Origin: JAIBJN01 sp963838795
Lineage (GTDB): Bacteria; Actinomycetota; Thermoleophilia; Gaiellales; Gaiellaceae
NCBI GenBank assembly: GCA_963838795.1
Contig: CAWISL010000001.1
Coordinates: 62,001-126,000, forward strand
Direction of reading: 5' to 3'
Length of the DNA: 64,000 bases
Positions 1 through 7,099 of the stretch are shown here, piece by piece. Both the position numbers and the translations under genes were made by a program. The notes beneath the pieces are model-generated. The model did no database searches. It was not told the DNA's origin and saw only the letters and a list, made by a program, of their open reading frames with translations. Numbering within the stretch: the first letter of the stretch is position 1; each line of letters begins with the position of its first letter.

Positions 1-444
1 CGGGAGCCGGGACAGGAGGGCGGAGAGCGTGGCGAGCTCCTCGTCGGTGTAGCGCCCGACGAAAAGCGCCTCGATGCCGGCGACATGTGTCCGCGAGGCT
101 TGACGGAGCCTCTCGGACCCGGCCGCGGTGAGCTGCGCGTAGGCGACGCGGCGGTCGGAGTCGCACAGGACGCGCTCGACGAGGCCGGCGCGCTCGAGCC
201 CCTCGAGCAGACGCGTGATTCCGGAGGCGGTCAGGAGGACCGAATCCGCGAGGTCGACCCGTCGCATTCGCCTCTCCGGCGCGCGTGAGAGGTGGAGCAG
301 GACCTCGTAGTCGTTGATCGTGAGGCCGTGCTCCGCGACGAGCTCGGCGGAAAGCTCGCGGGTCAGCGCGGCGTGTGCCCGCAGAAACCGGATCCAGGCG
401 TCGAGCCTGGAGGTGTCCGGGAGTGACTGTGCGCCAACCGTCAT
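1..444 (-). CDS. MarR-family transcriptional regulator (partial, runs off the window start)
   Basis: This is a minus-strand reading frame starting at ATG 444 and still open at base 1, so the C-terminus is missing. About 148 residues are visible. The translation has the MarR winged-helix layout: an N-terminal helix, then a helix-turn-helix around LADSVLLTASGITRLLEGLE, then a wing with the conserved D-x-R (CDSDRRV). MarR proteins are dimeric DNA-binding repressors that often sense phenolics or drugs. The start overlaps the stop of the upstream MarR gene (ATGA), so the two are probably translationally coupled and share the promoter before 896. The exact ligand cannot be inferred. Confidence 0.85.
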   Translation of the reverse strand, partial: MTVGAQSLPDTSRLDAWIRFLRAHAALTRELSAELVAEHGLTINDYEVLLHLSRAPERRMRRVDLADSVLLTASGITRLLEGLERAGLVERVLCDSDRRVAYAQLTAAGSERLRQASRTHVAGIEALFVGRYTDEELATLSALLSRLP

Positions 445-896
445 GGACTGACTGTAGTCGTCTCGTCAGCAAGCGCGTGCCGGAGAATGTCGCGGAGCGC
501 GCGCTGGTCGGCTGCCGGCAGCGCGGCGATGGCGGCCGGCGGCTCGCTCAGGAGCTCGATCACCCGCGCTCGGGCCACTGCGCCCTCCGGCGTGAGAACC
601 AGCGTCTTCACGCGCCGATCCCCAGCCCCCTGGGTGCGCTCGACGAGGCCCCGCGACTCCAGCCGGTCGACGATCCCCGTGACGTTCGAAGCGTGACAGT
701 ACAGCGCCTCCGCGAGGGCGCTCATGGCCAGCGGCAGATCCGGGTCGAGCCGTCGCAGGGCGTGGGCCTGGACCGGCGTCAGGTCCAGCTCGGCGAGCCG
801 GGCGCTCAGGACTCCGTGCTTTGCCTTGGCCACCCGGAAGAGCAGCTCCCAGGCCTCGCGGGCGACGTCGGTCGCCGGTTCGGTAGCGACTGCCAC
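441..896 (-). CDS. MarR-family transcriptional regulator
   Basis: A 151-residue protein of typical MarR length. The recognition region around ALYCHASNVTGIVDRLESRG is followed by a wing with GDRRVKTLVLTPEG, which matches the MarR D-x-R wing. It starts at GTG 896, which has a TATCAT box 7 nt upstream (909-904), and ends overlapping the start of a second MarR gene by 4 nt. It is divergent from an ABC-2 exporter operon starting at 962. A likely role is repression of that exporter and of itself through the palindrome at 926-940. Two different MarR proteins in one coupled unit could form heterodimers, but that is inference. Confidence 0.9.
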   Translation of the reverse strand: MAVATEPATDVAREAWELLFRVAKAKHGVLSARLAELDLTPVQAHALRRLDPDLPLAMSALAEALYCHASNVTGIVDRLESRGLVERTQGAGDRRVKTLVLTPEGAVARARVIELLSEPPAAIAALPAADQRALRDILRHALADETTTVSP

Positions 897-903
897 GGTT
901 CGG

Positions 904-954
904 ATGATACTTGACTGGGTGGATGCTTGACAAGCTCAAGTTTCTCGCTAGCCT
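904..954. promoter_or_regulatory. Divergent marR/ABC-exporter promoter region with a MarR-type palindrome
   Basis: CTTGA-CAAGC-TCAAG at 926-940 is a 5-5-5 inverted repeat. It covers the -35 boxes of both directions. Rightward: TTGACA 927-932, 16-nt spacer, TAGCCT 949-954, then ATG 962 after 7 nt. Leftward: TTGTCA 933-928, 18-nt spacer, TATCAT 909-904, then GTG 896 after 7 nt. Bound repressor would block both promoters, the usual MarR arrangement. Both transcripts would be leaderless or nearly so. Confidence 0.6.
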
Positions 955-961
955 GGCCTCC

Positions 962-1957
962 ATGCGCGACGAGCATGGAATCCAGGCCGAGGGCCTGGCG
1001 CGGGAGTTCAAGGGAGGGATCCGGGCTGTCGACGGGATCGAGCTCGCCGTGGGCCCGGGCGAGATCTACGGCTTCCTCGGCCCGAACGGGGCCGGCAAGT
1101 CCACGACGGTGCACATGCTCACGACGCTGCTGCCGCCGACGGACGGCACCGCGCGCGTGGCCGGCTTCGACGTGGTCCGCGAAGGAGCGCAGGTGCGCGC
1201 CGCGATCGGCGCGGCGCTGCAGGAAGCCGCGCTCGACCCGCTTCTCAGCGGCCGCGAGCACCTGCGCCTGCAGACGGCGCTCCACGGCATGCCCAGGGCC
1301 GAGCGGCGGCAGCGGAGCGAGGCTCTGCTCGAGCGCGTCGGGCTGACCGAGGCCGCCGACCGCAAGGTGAAGACGTACTCGGGCGGGATGAAGCGGCGTC
1401 TCGACCTCGCGCTCGCGCTCGTCCACGAGCCGAGGATCCTCTTCCTCGACGAGCCGACGACCGGCCTCGACCCGCAGAGCCGGAACGCCCTCTGGTCGGA
1501 GGTCGCGCGCCTCGCGCGCGAGGACGGCGTCACGGTCTTCCTGACCACCCAGTACCTGGAGGAGGCCGATGTCCTGGCAGACCGCGTCGGGATCATCGAC
1601 CACGGCCGCATCGTCGCCTCCGGCACCCCGGAGGTGCTCAAGGCGGAGATCGGCCGGCCGAGTGTCGAGGCGATCCCCGCGGACCCCGCCGAGCTGACCG
1701 CGGTCGCGCGGACGCTCCGGCGCTTCGGCGCCCCGGTTCCCGGCTCGCCGAAGGGCGCGTCGGTCCGCCTCGATAGCGGCGAGGAGGCCCTTGCCGACGT
1801 CGTCCGGGCTCTCGACGCCGAAGGCCTCCACCTTCAGCACCTGCAGCTGCACGCCCCGACGCTCGACGACGTCTTCCTTGCGAAGACCGGGCGCTCGCTC
1901 GAGGGCGCCGGCGACGAGCCCGAGCCCGAGCCGGAGCCGGCACCCGCCGCGGCATGA
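962..1957 (+). CDS. ABC-2 type exporter ATP-binding protein (DrrA-like)
   Basis: The nucleotide-binding subunit of an ABC-2 exporter, 331 residues from ATG 962. Visible motifs: Walker A GPNGAGKST (about residue 40), signature YSGGMKRRLDLA, Walker B RILFLDEPTTGLDP, and the H-loop region VFLTTQYLEEAD. A C-terminal extension of about 90 residues (DrrA-type) ends in a Glu-Pro-rich tail. ATG 962 was chosen over an upstream in-frame TTG at 911 because the predicted -10 lies at 949-954. The stop overlaps the next gene's start by 4 nt, so ATPase and permeases form an operon. It likely exports a drug or lipid-like compound under MarR control. Confidence 0.92.
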   Translation: MRDEHGIQAEGLAREFKGGIRAVDGIELAVGPGEIYGFLGPNGAGKSTTVHMLTTLLPPTDGTARVAGFDVVREGAQVRAAIGAALQEAALDPLLSGREHLRLQTALHGMPRAERRQRSEALLERVGLTEAADRKVKTYSGGMKRRLDLALALVHEPRILFLDEPTTGLDPQSRNALWSEVARLAREDGVTVFLTTQYLEEADVLADRVGIIDHGRIVASGTPEVLKAEIGRPSVEAIPADPAELTAVARTLRRFGAPVPGSPKGASVRLDSGEEALADVVRALDAEGLHLQHLQLHAPTLDDVFLAKTGRSLEGAGDEPEPEPEPAPAAA

Positions 1958-2736
1958 GCCGCGGCCCGCTCCTCCTCCAGGTCGGGTACCTCGCCCGCCG
2001 CTCGGTGCTGCGAACGCTTCGGCAACCGCTCAACGTCGTCCCCTCGTTCGTCTTCCCGCTGATCCTGCTCGCGGTCAACGTGGGTGGGCTCGAGTCGGCA
2101 GCCAGCATCCCGGGGTTCCCGGCCGACTCGTACCTCGACTTCGCGCTCGCCTTCACCTTCATGCAGGGAGCGCTCTTCGCGACGACGAACGCAGGCACCG
2201 ATCTCGCGCGTGACATCCAGACCGGCTTCCTGAACCGCCTCGCCCTCACGCCCATGCGAGGCGCCGCGCTCCTGCTCGGGCAGCTCGCGGGCGTGATCGC
2301 CCTCGCTCTCCTCCAGGCGACCCTCTACCTGGCCATCGGCTTGATCGCGGGTGTGCGCCCCGAGAGCGGCGTCGTCGGCGTCTTCCTGATCGTCTTCCTC
2401 GGCGTCCTCATCGCGCTGGCCTTCGGCGCGATCGGAGCGTTCATCGCGCTTCGCACCGGGTCGGGCGAGGCGATCCAGGCGCTCTTCCCGCTCTTCTTCG
2501 TCTTCCTCTTCCTGTCCTCCATGAACCTGCCCCGGAACCTGATCGAGATCGAGTGGTTCCGGACGGTGGCGACCGTCAACCCGGTCTCGTACCTGATCGA
2601 GGGCATCAGGAGCCTGATCATCACGGGCTGGGACGCGCAAGCGCTCCTGCTCGGATTCGGGTTGGCCACGGGGATCGCCGTCCTGGCGCTCGCGGCCGCC
2701 AGCGTGGCGCTCAAGGGAAGGCTGGCGCGGTCGTGA
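1954..2736 (+). CDS. ABC-2 type exporter permease (DrrB-like), first
   Basis: A 260-residue membrane protein with about six hydrophobic segments, in the ABC-2 transporter layout: N-terminal cytoplasmic part, TM1 near VVPSFVFPLILLAVNVGGL, an intracellular amphipathic loop with DIQTGFLNRLALTPMR, then a TM cluster and the typical NPVSYLIEGIR motif before the last segment. It pairs with the ATPase upstream (4-nt overlap) and a second permease downstream (GTGA overlap). Two different permeases suggest a heterodimeric channel. Confidence 0.9.
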   Translation: MSRGPLLLQVGYLARRSVLRTLRQPLNVVPSFVFPLILLAVNVGGLESAASIPGFPADSYLDFALAFTFMQGALFATTNAGTDLARDIQTGFLNRLALTPMRGAALLLGQLAGVIALALLQATLYLAIGLIAGVRPESGVVGVFLIVFLGVLIALAFGAIGAFIALRTGSGEAIQALFPLFFVFLFLSSMNLPRNLIEIEWFRTVATVNPVSYLIEGIRSLIITGWDAQALLLGFGLATGIAVLALAAASVALKGRLARS

Positions 2737-3503
2737 GGAGCTTCACCTCGGTCGCGCTCGCGGTCGCCTGGCGCGGGATTCACAACGCGTTCACGAACCC
2801 CTCGATCCTGCTCCCGTCGCTGCTCTTCCCGCTCTTCTTCTTCACGGCGTTCGCGGGCGGCCTCTCCCGCGTGTCCGAGGTTCCCGGGTTCGACTTCCCC
2901 GCGGGCTACACGGCGTTCCAGTTCGTCTTCGTCTTCCTCCAGTCAGCGGCGTTCGGGGGGATCTTCAACGGCTTCGCCATCGCACGGGACTTCGAGAGCG
3001 GCTTCGCGCGCCGCCTCTTGCTGGCCGCGCCCCGGCGGACCGGGATCATCGCGGGCTATGGGCTCGTCGCGCTCGTCCGCTGGGCCGCGACGGCCTCGGT
3101 CGTCCTCGTCGTCGCGCTGCTGGCCGGGATGGAGGTGCTGGGCGATCCGGCCGAGCTGTTCGCGCTCGTGCTCCTCGGTCTCCTCGTCAACGTCGCGGCG
3201 CTCCTCTGGGCGGCAGGGGTCGCGATGCGCTTCCGTACCCTGCAGGCGGGCCCGCTGATGCAGGTCCCGGTCTTCCTCACGCTCTTCCTCGCGCCAGTCT
3301 ACGTCCCGCTCGAGCTGCTGAACGGCTGGATCCATGCGGTGGCGTCGGTGAACCCGGCGACGTTCCTGCTCGAGGCCGGGCGCGGGCTCTTCGCCGGGGA
3401 GCCGACCGAGGTCGGGGCGGCCTTCGCCATCGCCCTCGGCGCGGTGGCGCTACTCACGTTGTGGGCGCTGGGTGGCCTCCGAAGCGCCGAGTCGGCCGGA
3501 TAG
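2733..3503 (+). CDS. ABC-2 type exporter permease, second
   Basis: A 256-residue ABC-2 permease with six predicted membrane segments. Shared landmarks with the preceding permease are the loop IARDFESGFARRLLLAAPRR and the C-terminal NPATFLLEAGRGL. The start GTG 2733 lies within the upstream stop (GTGA), so translation is probably coupled. With the preceding ATPase and permease it completes a three-gene exporter. No substrate can be read from the sequence. Confidence 0.9.
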   Translation: MRSFTSVALAVAWRGIHNAFTNPSILLPSLLFPLFFFTAFAGGLSRVSEVPGFDFPAGYTAFQFVFVFLQSAAFGGIFNGFAIARDFESGFARRLLLAAPRRTGIIAGYGLVALVRWAATASVVLVVALLAGMEVLGDPAELFALVLLGLLVNVAALLWAAGVAMRFRTLQAGPLMQVPVFLTLFLAPVYVPLELLNGWIHAVASVNPATFLLEAGRGLFAGEPTEVGAAFAIALGAVALLTLWALGGLRSAESAG

Positions 3504-3564
3504 CGCTACTTGTCGGTCAGCGCGAGCCTGGCCTCGATCAGTGTTGTGACGAGGAACCCGGCGC

Positions 3565-4014
3565 TCACGATCGCTCCAGCAGCCCCTTCCGGCGGAGCTC
3601 GTCACGCGCGTCCTCGCTCTTGCCGAGCCCCTCGAGCTCCATCCCCTGGAGCACCGCCGGCGACTTCGTGAACTGGATGTCTCGGTAGTCGACGACCTCG
3701 ACCCGGTTGCCCCACGGGTCGAAGAAGTCGAGGCGGCGGCCGGGGACGACCCTGACGCCAAAGTCCTCGAGGGCGCGCTGCACCGCCTCCTTGTCGTCGA
3801 CGACGAGCCCGAAGTGGCGGTTGTCGTCCGCGGGTTGGCGCCGACCCTCGCTGAACGCCAGGAACTGGTCGCCCAAGTCGACGAAGGCCATCCCCGGCGC
3901 TCGGCCGCGCAGCTCGAAGTCGAAGAGCCGCCCGTAGAACGCCAGCGCCTCCTCGAGATCGCCGACCTCGAGGGCGACGTGGTTGACGCCGACCAGGCGT
4001 GGGCGCCGATTCAT
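3565..4014 (-). CDS. VOC (glyoxalase/dioxygenase fold) family protein
   Basis: A 149-residue single-domain VOC protein. The N-terminal beta-alpha-beta unit starts at VNHVALEVGDLEEALAFYGRLF, with metal-site candidates at the His of NHVALEV, the His of RHFGLVVDD, and the Glu near VEVVDYRDIQF. It follows the common pattern of small actinobacterial VOC proteins with unknown substrates, which may be lyases, dioxygenases or resistance binding proteins. It converges with the exporter operon and has no functional partner nearby. Confidence 0.85.
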   Translation of the reverse strand: MNRRPRLVGVNHVALEVGDLEEALAFYGRLFDFELRGRAPGMAFVDLGDQFLAFSEGRRQPADDNRHFGLVVDDKEAVQRALEDFGVRVVPGRRLDFFDPWGNRVEVVDYRDIQFTKSPAVLQGMELEGLGKSEDARDELRRKGLLERS

Positions 4015-4130
4015 GTGGGTAGCGTGGGAAGGGACAGGCGCAGATCACCCGAAAACGGAGGCGTGCGCCTATTTGAGGATTTCATGAAGACTCTCACCTC
4101 ACCCTACGAGGCTACCGATTAGCTCCTACA

Positions 4131-5009
4131 GTGGTTGCGTTGTCGACCATCGCCCGGATCGTCGTCGGCCTCATCCTGCTTCTCGCCGCGGCTGCGAAGC
4201 TGCGGCGGCGGGATGACCTGCCTGACTGGCTGAGCGCCTACGGCCTACCCGCGCGGTACGCGCGGCCGGCGGCCTGGGCGGTCATGGGGGCCGAGGCGGC
4301 GGTCGGGCTCCTGCTGATCCTCGGCATCGGCCTGCCGGCGAGCGCCTATGCGGCCGTCGCCCTGGGCGTCGGCTTTCTCGCCGCGCTCGCCCAAGCACGC
4401 CTTCGCGGCGTGGAGCGCCTGCGCTGCGGCTGCTTTGGCGCGTCGGAAGGGCGCACGACCCACCTACTCTTGCGGGCGGGAGGGTTCACCGTGCTCGCCC
4501 TGGTGGCGGCCTTCGGCGGGAGCCTCGATGCGTCCGTCTCCGCCGACGCCGTGGTCGCGGTCATGCTCGTCCTCCTCTCGGGCGCGGTCGTCCTGCTCTC
4601 CTTGCTCGTCCTCGCGCTCTACCGCCAGGTCGGCGTCCTCACTCTGCGGATCGGCCCGCGCGTGCCGTTCGAGCTCGCCGAGGAGGGGCCCGAGCTCGGC
4701 CAGGCCGCCCCGGCGCTCGACGGACTCCGCGGCCGCCGCTCCGAGGTGGTCTTCTTCTTCTCGTCGACGTGCCGCATCTGCCGTCAGCTGAGCGCGGGAG
4801 TCGCCGCGCTCGCCCGCCGGGGCCTGACGGTTCGCGTCGTGGAGGAGGAGCTCGAGGAGGAAGCGTTCGCGCGCTGGAACGTGCCGGGAACCCCGTTCGT
4901 CGTGCACCTCGTGGACGGCGTCGTCGCGGCCAAGGGCACCGTGAACACGCTGGAGGAGCTGGAGACGCTCCTCGACACCGGCAGAGCTCGGGTTCATGCA
5001 GCGGCTTGA
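4131..5009 (+). CDS. MauE-MauD fusion: redox membrane protein with thioredoxin domain
   Basis: A 292-residue protein with two parts. Residues 1-165 are a MauE/DoxX-like membrane domain of four to five segments with the C-x-C motif RCGCFG (C99, C101). Residues 180-292 are a MauD/TlpA-like thioredoxin fold with the redox motif CRIC (C214, C217) and a cis-Pro loop GTP (P255). In methylamine utilisation clusters MauE and MauD are separate proteins that deliver disulfides to the Cys-rich light chain outside the membrane. Here they are one polypeptide. The start GTG 4131 is the first in-frame option. The 3' end overlaps the MauA-like gene by 14 nt, which supports a common job in maturing that protein. 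Confidence 0.8.
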   Translation: MVALSTIARIVVGLILLLAAAAKLRRRDDLPDWLSAYGLPARYARPAAWAVMGAEAAVGLLLILGIGLPASAYAAVALGVGFLAALAQARLRGVERLRCGCFGASEGRTTHLLLRAGGFTVLALVAAFGGSLDASVSADAVVAVMLVLLSGAVVLLSLLVLALYRQVGVLTLRIGPRVPFELAEEGPELGQAAPALDGLRGRRSEVVFFFSSTCRICRQLSAGVAALARRGLTVRVVEEELEEEAFARWNVPGTPFVVHLVDGVVAAKGTVNTLEELETLLDTGRARVHAAA

Positions 5010-5610
5010 GCCGGGGGCCTCCAGGCTCGACCGCCAGGCCGAGAAGCTCTCGGCGAAGCTCGCCGAGTCGACCACTCGCCTTTCCTTCCTCGGGCGAGTG
5101 GGGGCCGCGGCGCTCGCCGTCGCGGGAGGCTCCGCCGTGGCCGCCGCCGTCAAGCCCGACGAGGCCGAGGCTTTCCACTTCTGCGGGCACATCTGGACGA
5201 CCGGCTCCTGCCCGAGCCCGTACCCGCCCCTCTCGCGCATCGACCGCAAGGGCTTTCCGCTCCACCCGCAGAGCGGCCGCCCGATCGACAACCTCGGCCG
5301 GGTAGTGGACTCGTCCGGCTACGCCCTCGACGGCAACGGCGACCGGCTGCGCGGCCCTGATGGCGCGGTGCTCGCCAGGGCGCCGCGGACGCGGATCTGC
5401 GAGGACTGGACGGAAGAGGTCAAGGGCCTCAAGGACCTTCGCGTCCAGGGGTCATGGTTCCGCTGCTGCGGGGGGCAGATCCGCAAGCTCGTGGACTGCT
5501 GCTCCTTCAGCCGCCGCAGGATCAACGGCGATGCGTCGCTGACCGGCTACTGCTGGGGAGGCCGCCGTGTCTACTGCGTCATGTACTACGACACGGGGCT
5601 GCCGTGCTGA
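4996..5610 (+). CDS. Methylamine dehydrogenase light-chain-like (MauA-like) Cys-rich protein
   Basis: A 204-residue exported protein. After a hydrophilic N-terminus comes a Tat-like signal (TTRLSFLGRVG, with only one of the two arginines) and a hydrophobic stretch to about residue 58. The mature part has ten cysteines (63, 72, 135, 157, 158, 168, 169, 186, 194, 204), resembling the disulfide-rich MADH light chain, which has twelve. W154 in GSWFRCC and W187 in YCWGG align by eye with the two tryptophans that form the tryptophan tryptophylquinone cofactor. The MauE-MauD fusion overlaps upstream and a CcdA-like/propeller gene overlaps downstream. No canonical MauB heavy chain or MauG is present, so amine dehydrogenase activity is a hypothesis. 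Confidence 0.7.
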   Translation: MQRLEPGASRLDRQAEKLSAKLAESTTRLSFLGRVGAAALAVAGGSAVAAAVKPDEAEAFHFCGHIWTTGSCPSPYPPLSRIDRKGFPLHPQSGRPIDNLGRVVDSSGYALDGNGDRLRGPDGAVLARAPRTRICEDWTEEVKGLKDLRVQGSWFRCCGGQIRKLVDCCSFSRRRINGDASLTGYCWGGRRVYCVMYYDTGLPC

Positions 5611-7040
5611 TCGAGCTCGGGGTCGCGCTCGCCGCGCTCGTCGCCGGGGTCTCGGGCGCCTGGTCGCCCTGAGGACTGTCGATGCTGGAGACATTCACTC
5701 CCGCCGTGTGCGGGAGCCGCAAGCGCCAGATCGTCGCCCAGGCCCTCTTCACGGGGGCGGCCGTGGTCACTGCCGCCGCGCTCGGCCTCGGGCTGGGGCT
5801 CGTGGGGAGCCTCCTCGGCGCGCGGCAGGCGGTGCTCGCCGCCGCCGCGCTCGCGCTTCTCGCCGCCGCGCGCGAGGCCGGGCTCGTGCGCTTCGCGCTG
5901 CCGCAGGCCCGCCGGCAGGTGCCGGAGCGCTGGCGTTTCGAGCTGCCGCTCCCTGTCTGGGCGACCGGGTACGGCGCGGGTCTCGGCGCAGGGCTCTTCA
6001 CCTTCCAGCCGGTCTCGACCTTCTGGGTCGCCTGCGCGGGCGCGCTCGCGCTGGCCAGGCCGGTTCCGGCCGCGATCTGCTTTTCCCTCTACGGCGCGGG
6101 CCGGGCCGTCATGGTCGTCTGGCCGCGGCGGGGCGCCGGCGATCCCACCGTCGCAGTCGAGCGCCTGACCCGCAGGCGCGGCGCCCTCCTCAGGGCCAAC
6201 GCGGTAGCGCTCGTCGCCTGCGCCGTCCTGCTCGGGCTGGCTCCAGCGGCCGGGGGGGCGACGCTCGTCGTCCGGCAGGCCATCGACCCCACGGTGAGCG
6301 GCAACGTCCTCGCTTTCGCCACGCAGGCCGGGGAGGTCGTCGTGCGGCCGGCGGCCGGCCCCGACGTCGTCTACCCCGACGCATGGCAGCCCGCGCTCTC
6401 GGGGCAGTACCTCGCATACGTGGACGACCAGGGAATCCGGGTCGTTCGCTGGCAGGACGGGACTCAGGTTGCCCGCATCGACGATGTCCAGGCCTCGCGG
6501 CCGGCGCTCGACTGGCCCGACGTCGCCTACGTCCGGCGCGGGACGGAACGGCGGCGCGTCATCCTTCGTGACCTCGCGAGCGGTGAGACCAAGCGTGCGG
6601 CGAACGTGGCGCTGAACGTCGACCTCGGGCGCCCGTCCCTCAGGCATGGGCGCCTCGCGTGGCACACCGTCTCGCGCCGCGTGTCGCGGATCGTCGTCCT
6701 GACGCTTTCGACCGGGACCCGGCGGACGATCGCACGCACGAAGATCGGCAGGCTGACCAACCCTTCGCTCAATCAGGCGCGGGTGATCTGGGTCGACGCG
6801 CGCTCGGGAGTCACCTACCTTCGCAAGGCGTCGCTCACCTCCAGGTCGCGGCGAAACCTCGGGAGGATCAGGGGCCGGTCCGCGAGCTACTGGACGACGA
6901 GCCTGTCCGGGAGCACGGCGTACATGACCCGCTGGACGATCGCCTCGGGCGCGGCCTCGATCTACCGGACGCCGCAGATAGGGCTCGACTCCGTCGCTCC
7001 CTCAACCGAGGGAAGGCAATCTCGCGACGGGCCCGTATAG
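5604..7040 (+). CDS. CcdA/DsbD-like membrane protein fused to a beta-propeller; in-frame UGA, candidate selenoprotein
   Basis: The frame opens at GTG 5604, overlapping the MauA-like stop by 7 nt. It encodes a hydrophobic segment ending WSP, meets TGA at 5670-5672, and continues in the same frame as GLSMLE from 5673 to the TAG at 7038-7040. Read through, it gives 478 residues with residue 23 at UGA. The context S-P-x-G at the end of the first membrane segment is where CcdA/DsbD transporters carry their catalytic Cys. Residues 1-215 are membrane segments and 221-456 a degenerate beta-propeller. A conventional reading would start at ATG 5682 (452 aa) and lose half of TM1. Alternatives are a sense-to-stop mutation or a base error. 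Likely role: passing electrons to, or partnering, the MauE-D/MauA-like pair. Confidence 0.65.
5670..5716 (+). other. Candidate selenocysteine UGA with downstream bSECIS-like hairpin
   Basis: The UGA is at 5670-5672. Downstream, CTCCCGC (5698-5704), loop CGTGT (5705-5709) and GCGGGAG (5710-5716) form a perfect 7-bp stem with a 5-nt loop. There are 32 nt between the UGA and the loop, and G is the second loop base. As I recall the published bacterial SECIS model (a small loop with G among its first two bases, some 16-37 nt after UGA), this fits. The hairpin could be chance in GC-rich DNA. Confidence 0.45.
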
Positions 7041-7041
7041 T
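7036..7041 (+). promoter_or_regulatory. Possible -10 box (TATAGT) for the subtilase gene
   Basis: TATAGT overlaps the stop codon of the preceding gene. No good -35 is visible 17 nt upstream. About 50 nt of leader would follow, with a Shine-Dalgarno-like AGGGAGAG at 7087-7094 before the TTG start at 7100. It suggests the protease may be transcribed separately from the mau-like genes. Confidence 0.35.
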
Positions 7042-7099
7042 CCGGTCTGCAAGGGCGTCCAGGCGCCCATCGGGTAGAGGTTCGATAGGGAGAGAAAAC

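Noticed and set aside
7036..7099. Read-through of the mau-like operon into a longer N-terminus of the subtilase
   Set aside because: The extended frame upstream of 7100 overlaps the preceding gene, has low-complexity Arg/Pro shadow sequence and lacks homology; TTG 7100 has an RBS and signal peptide.
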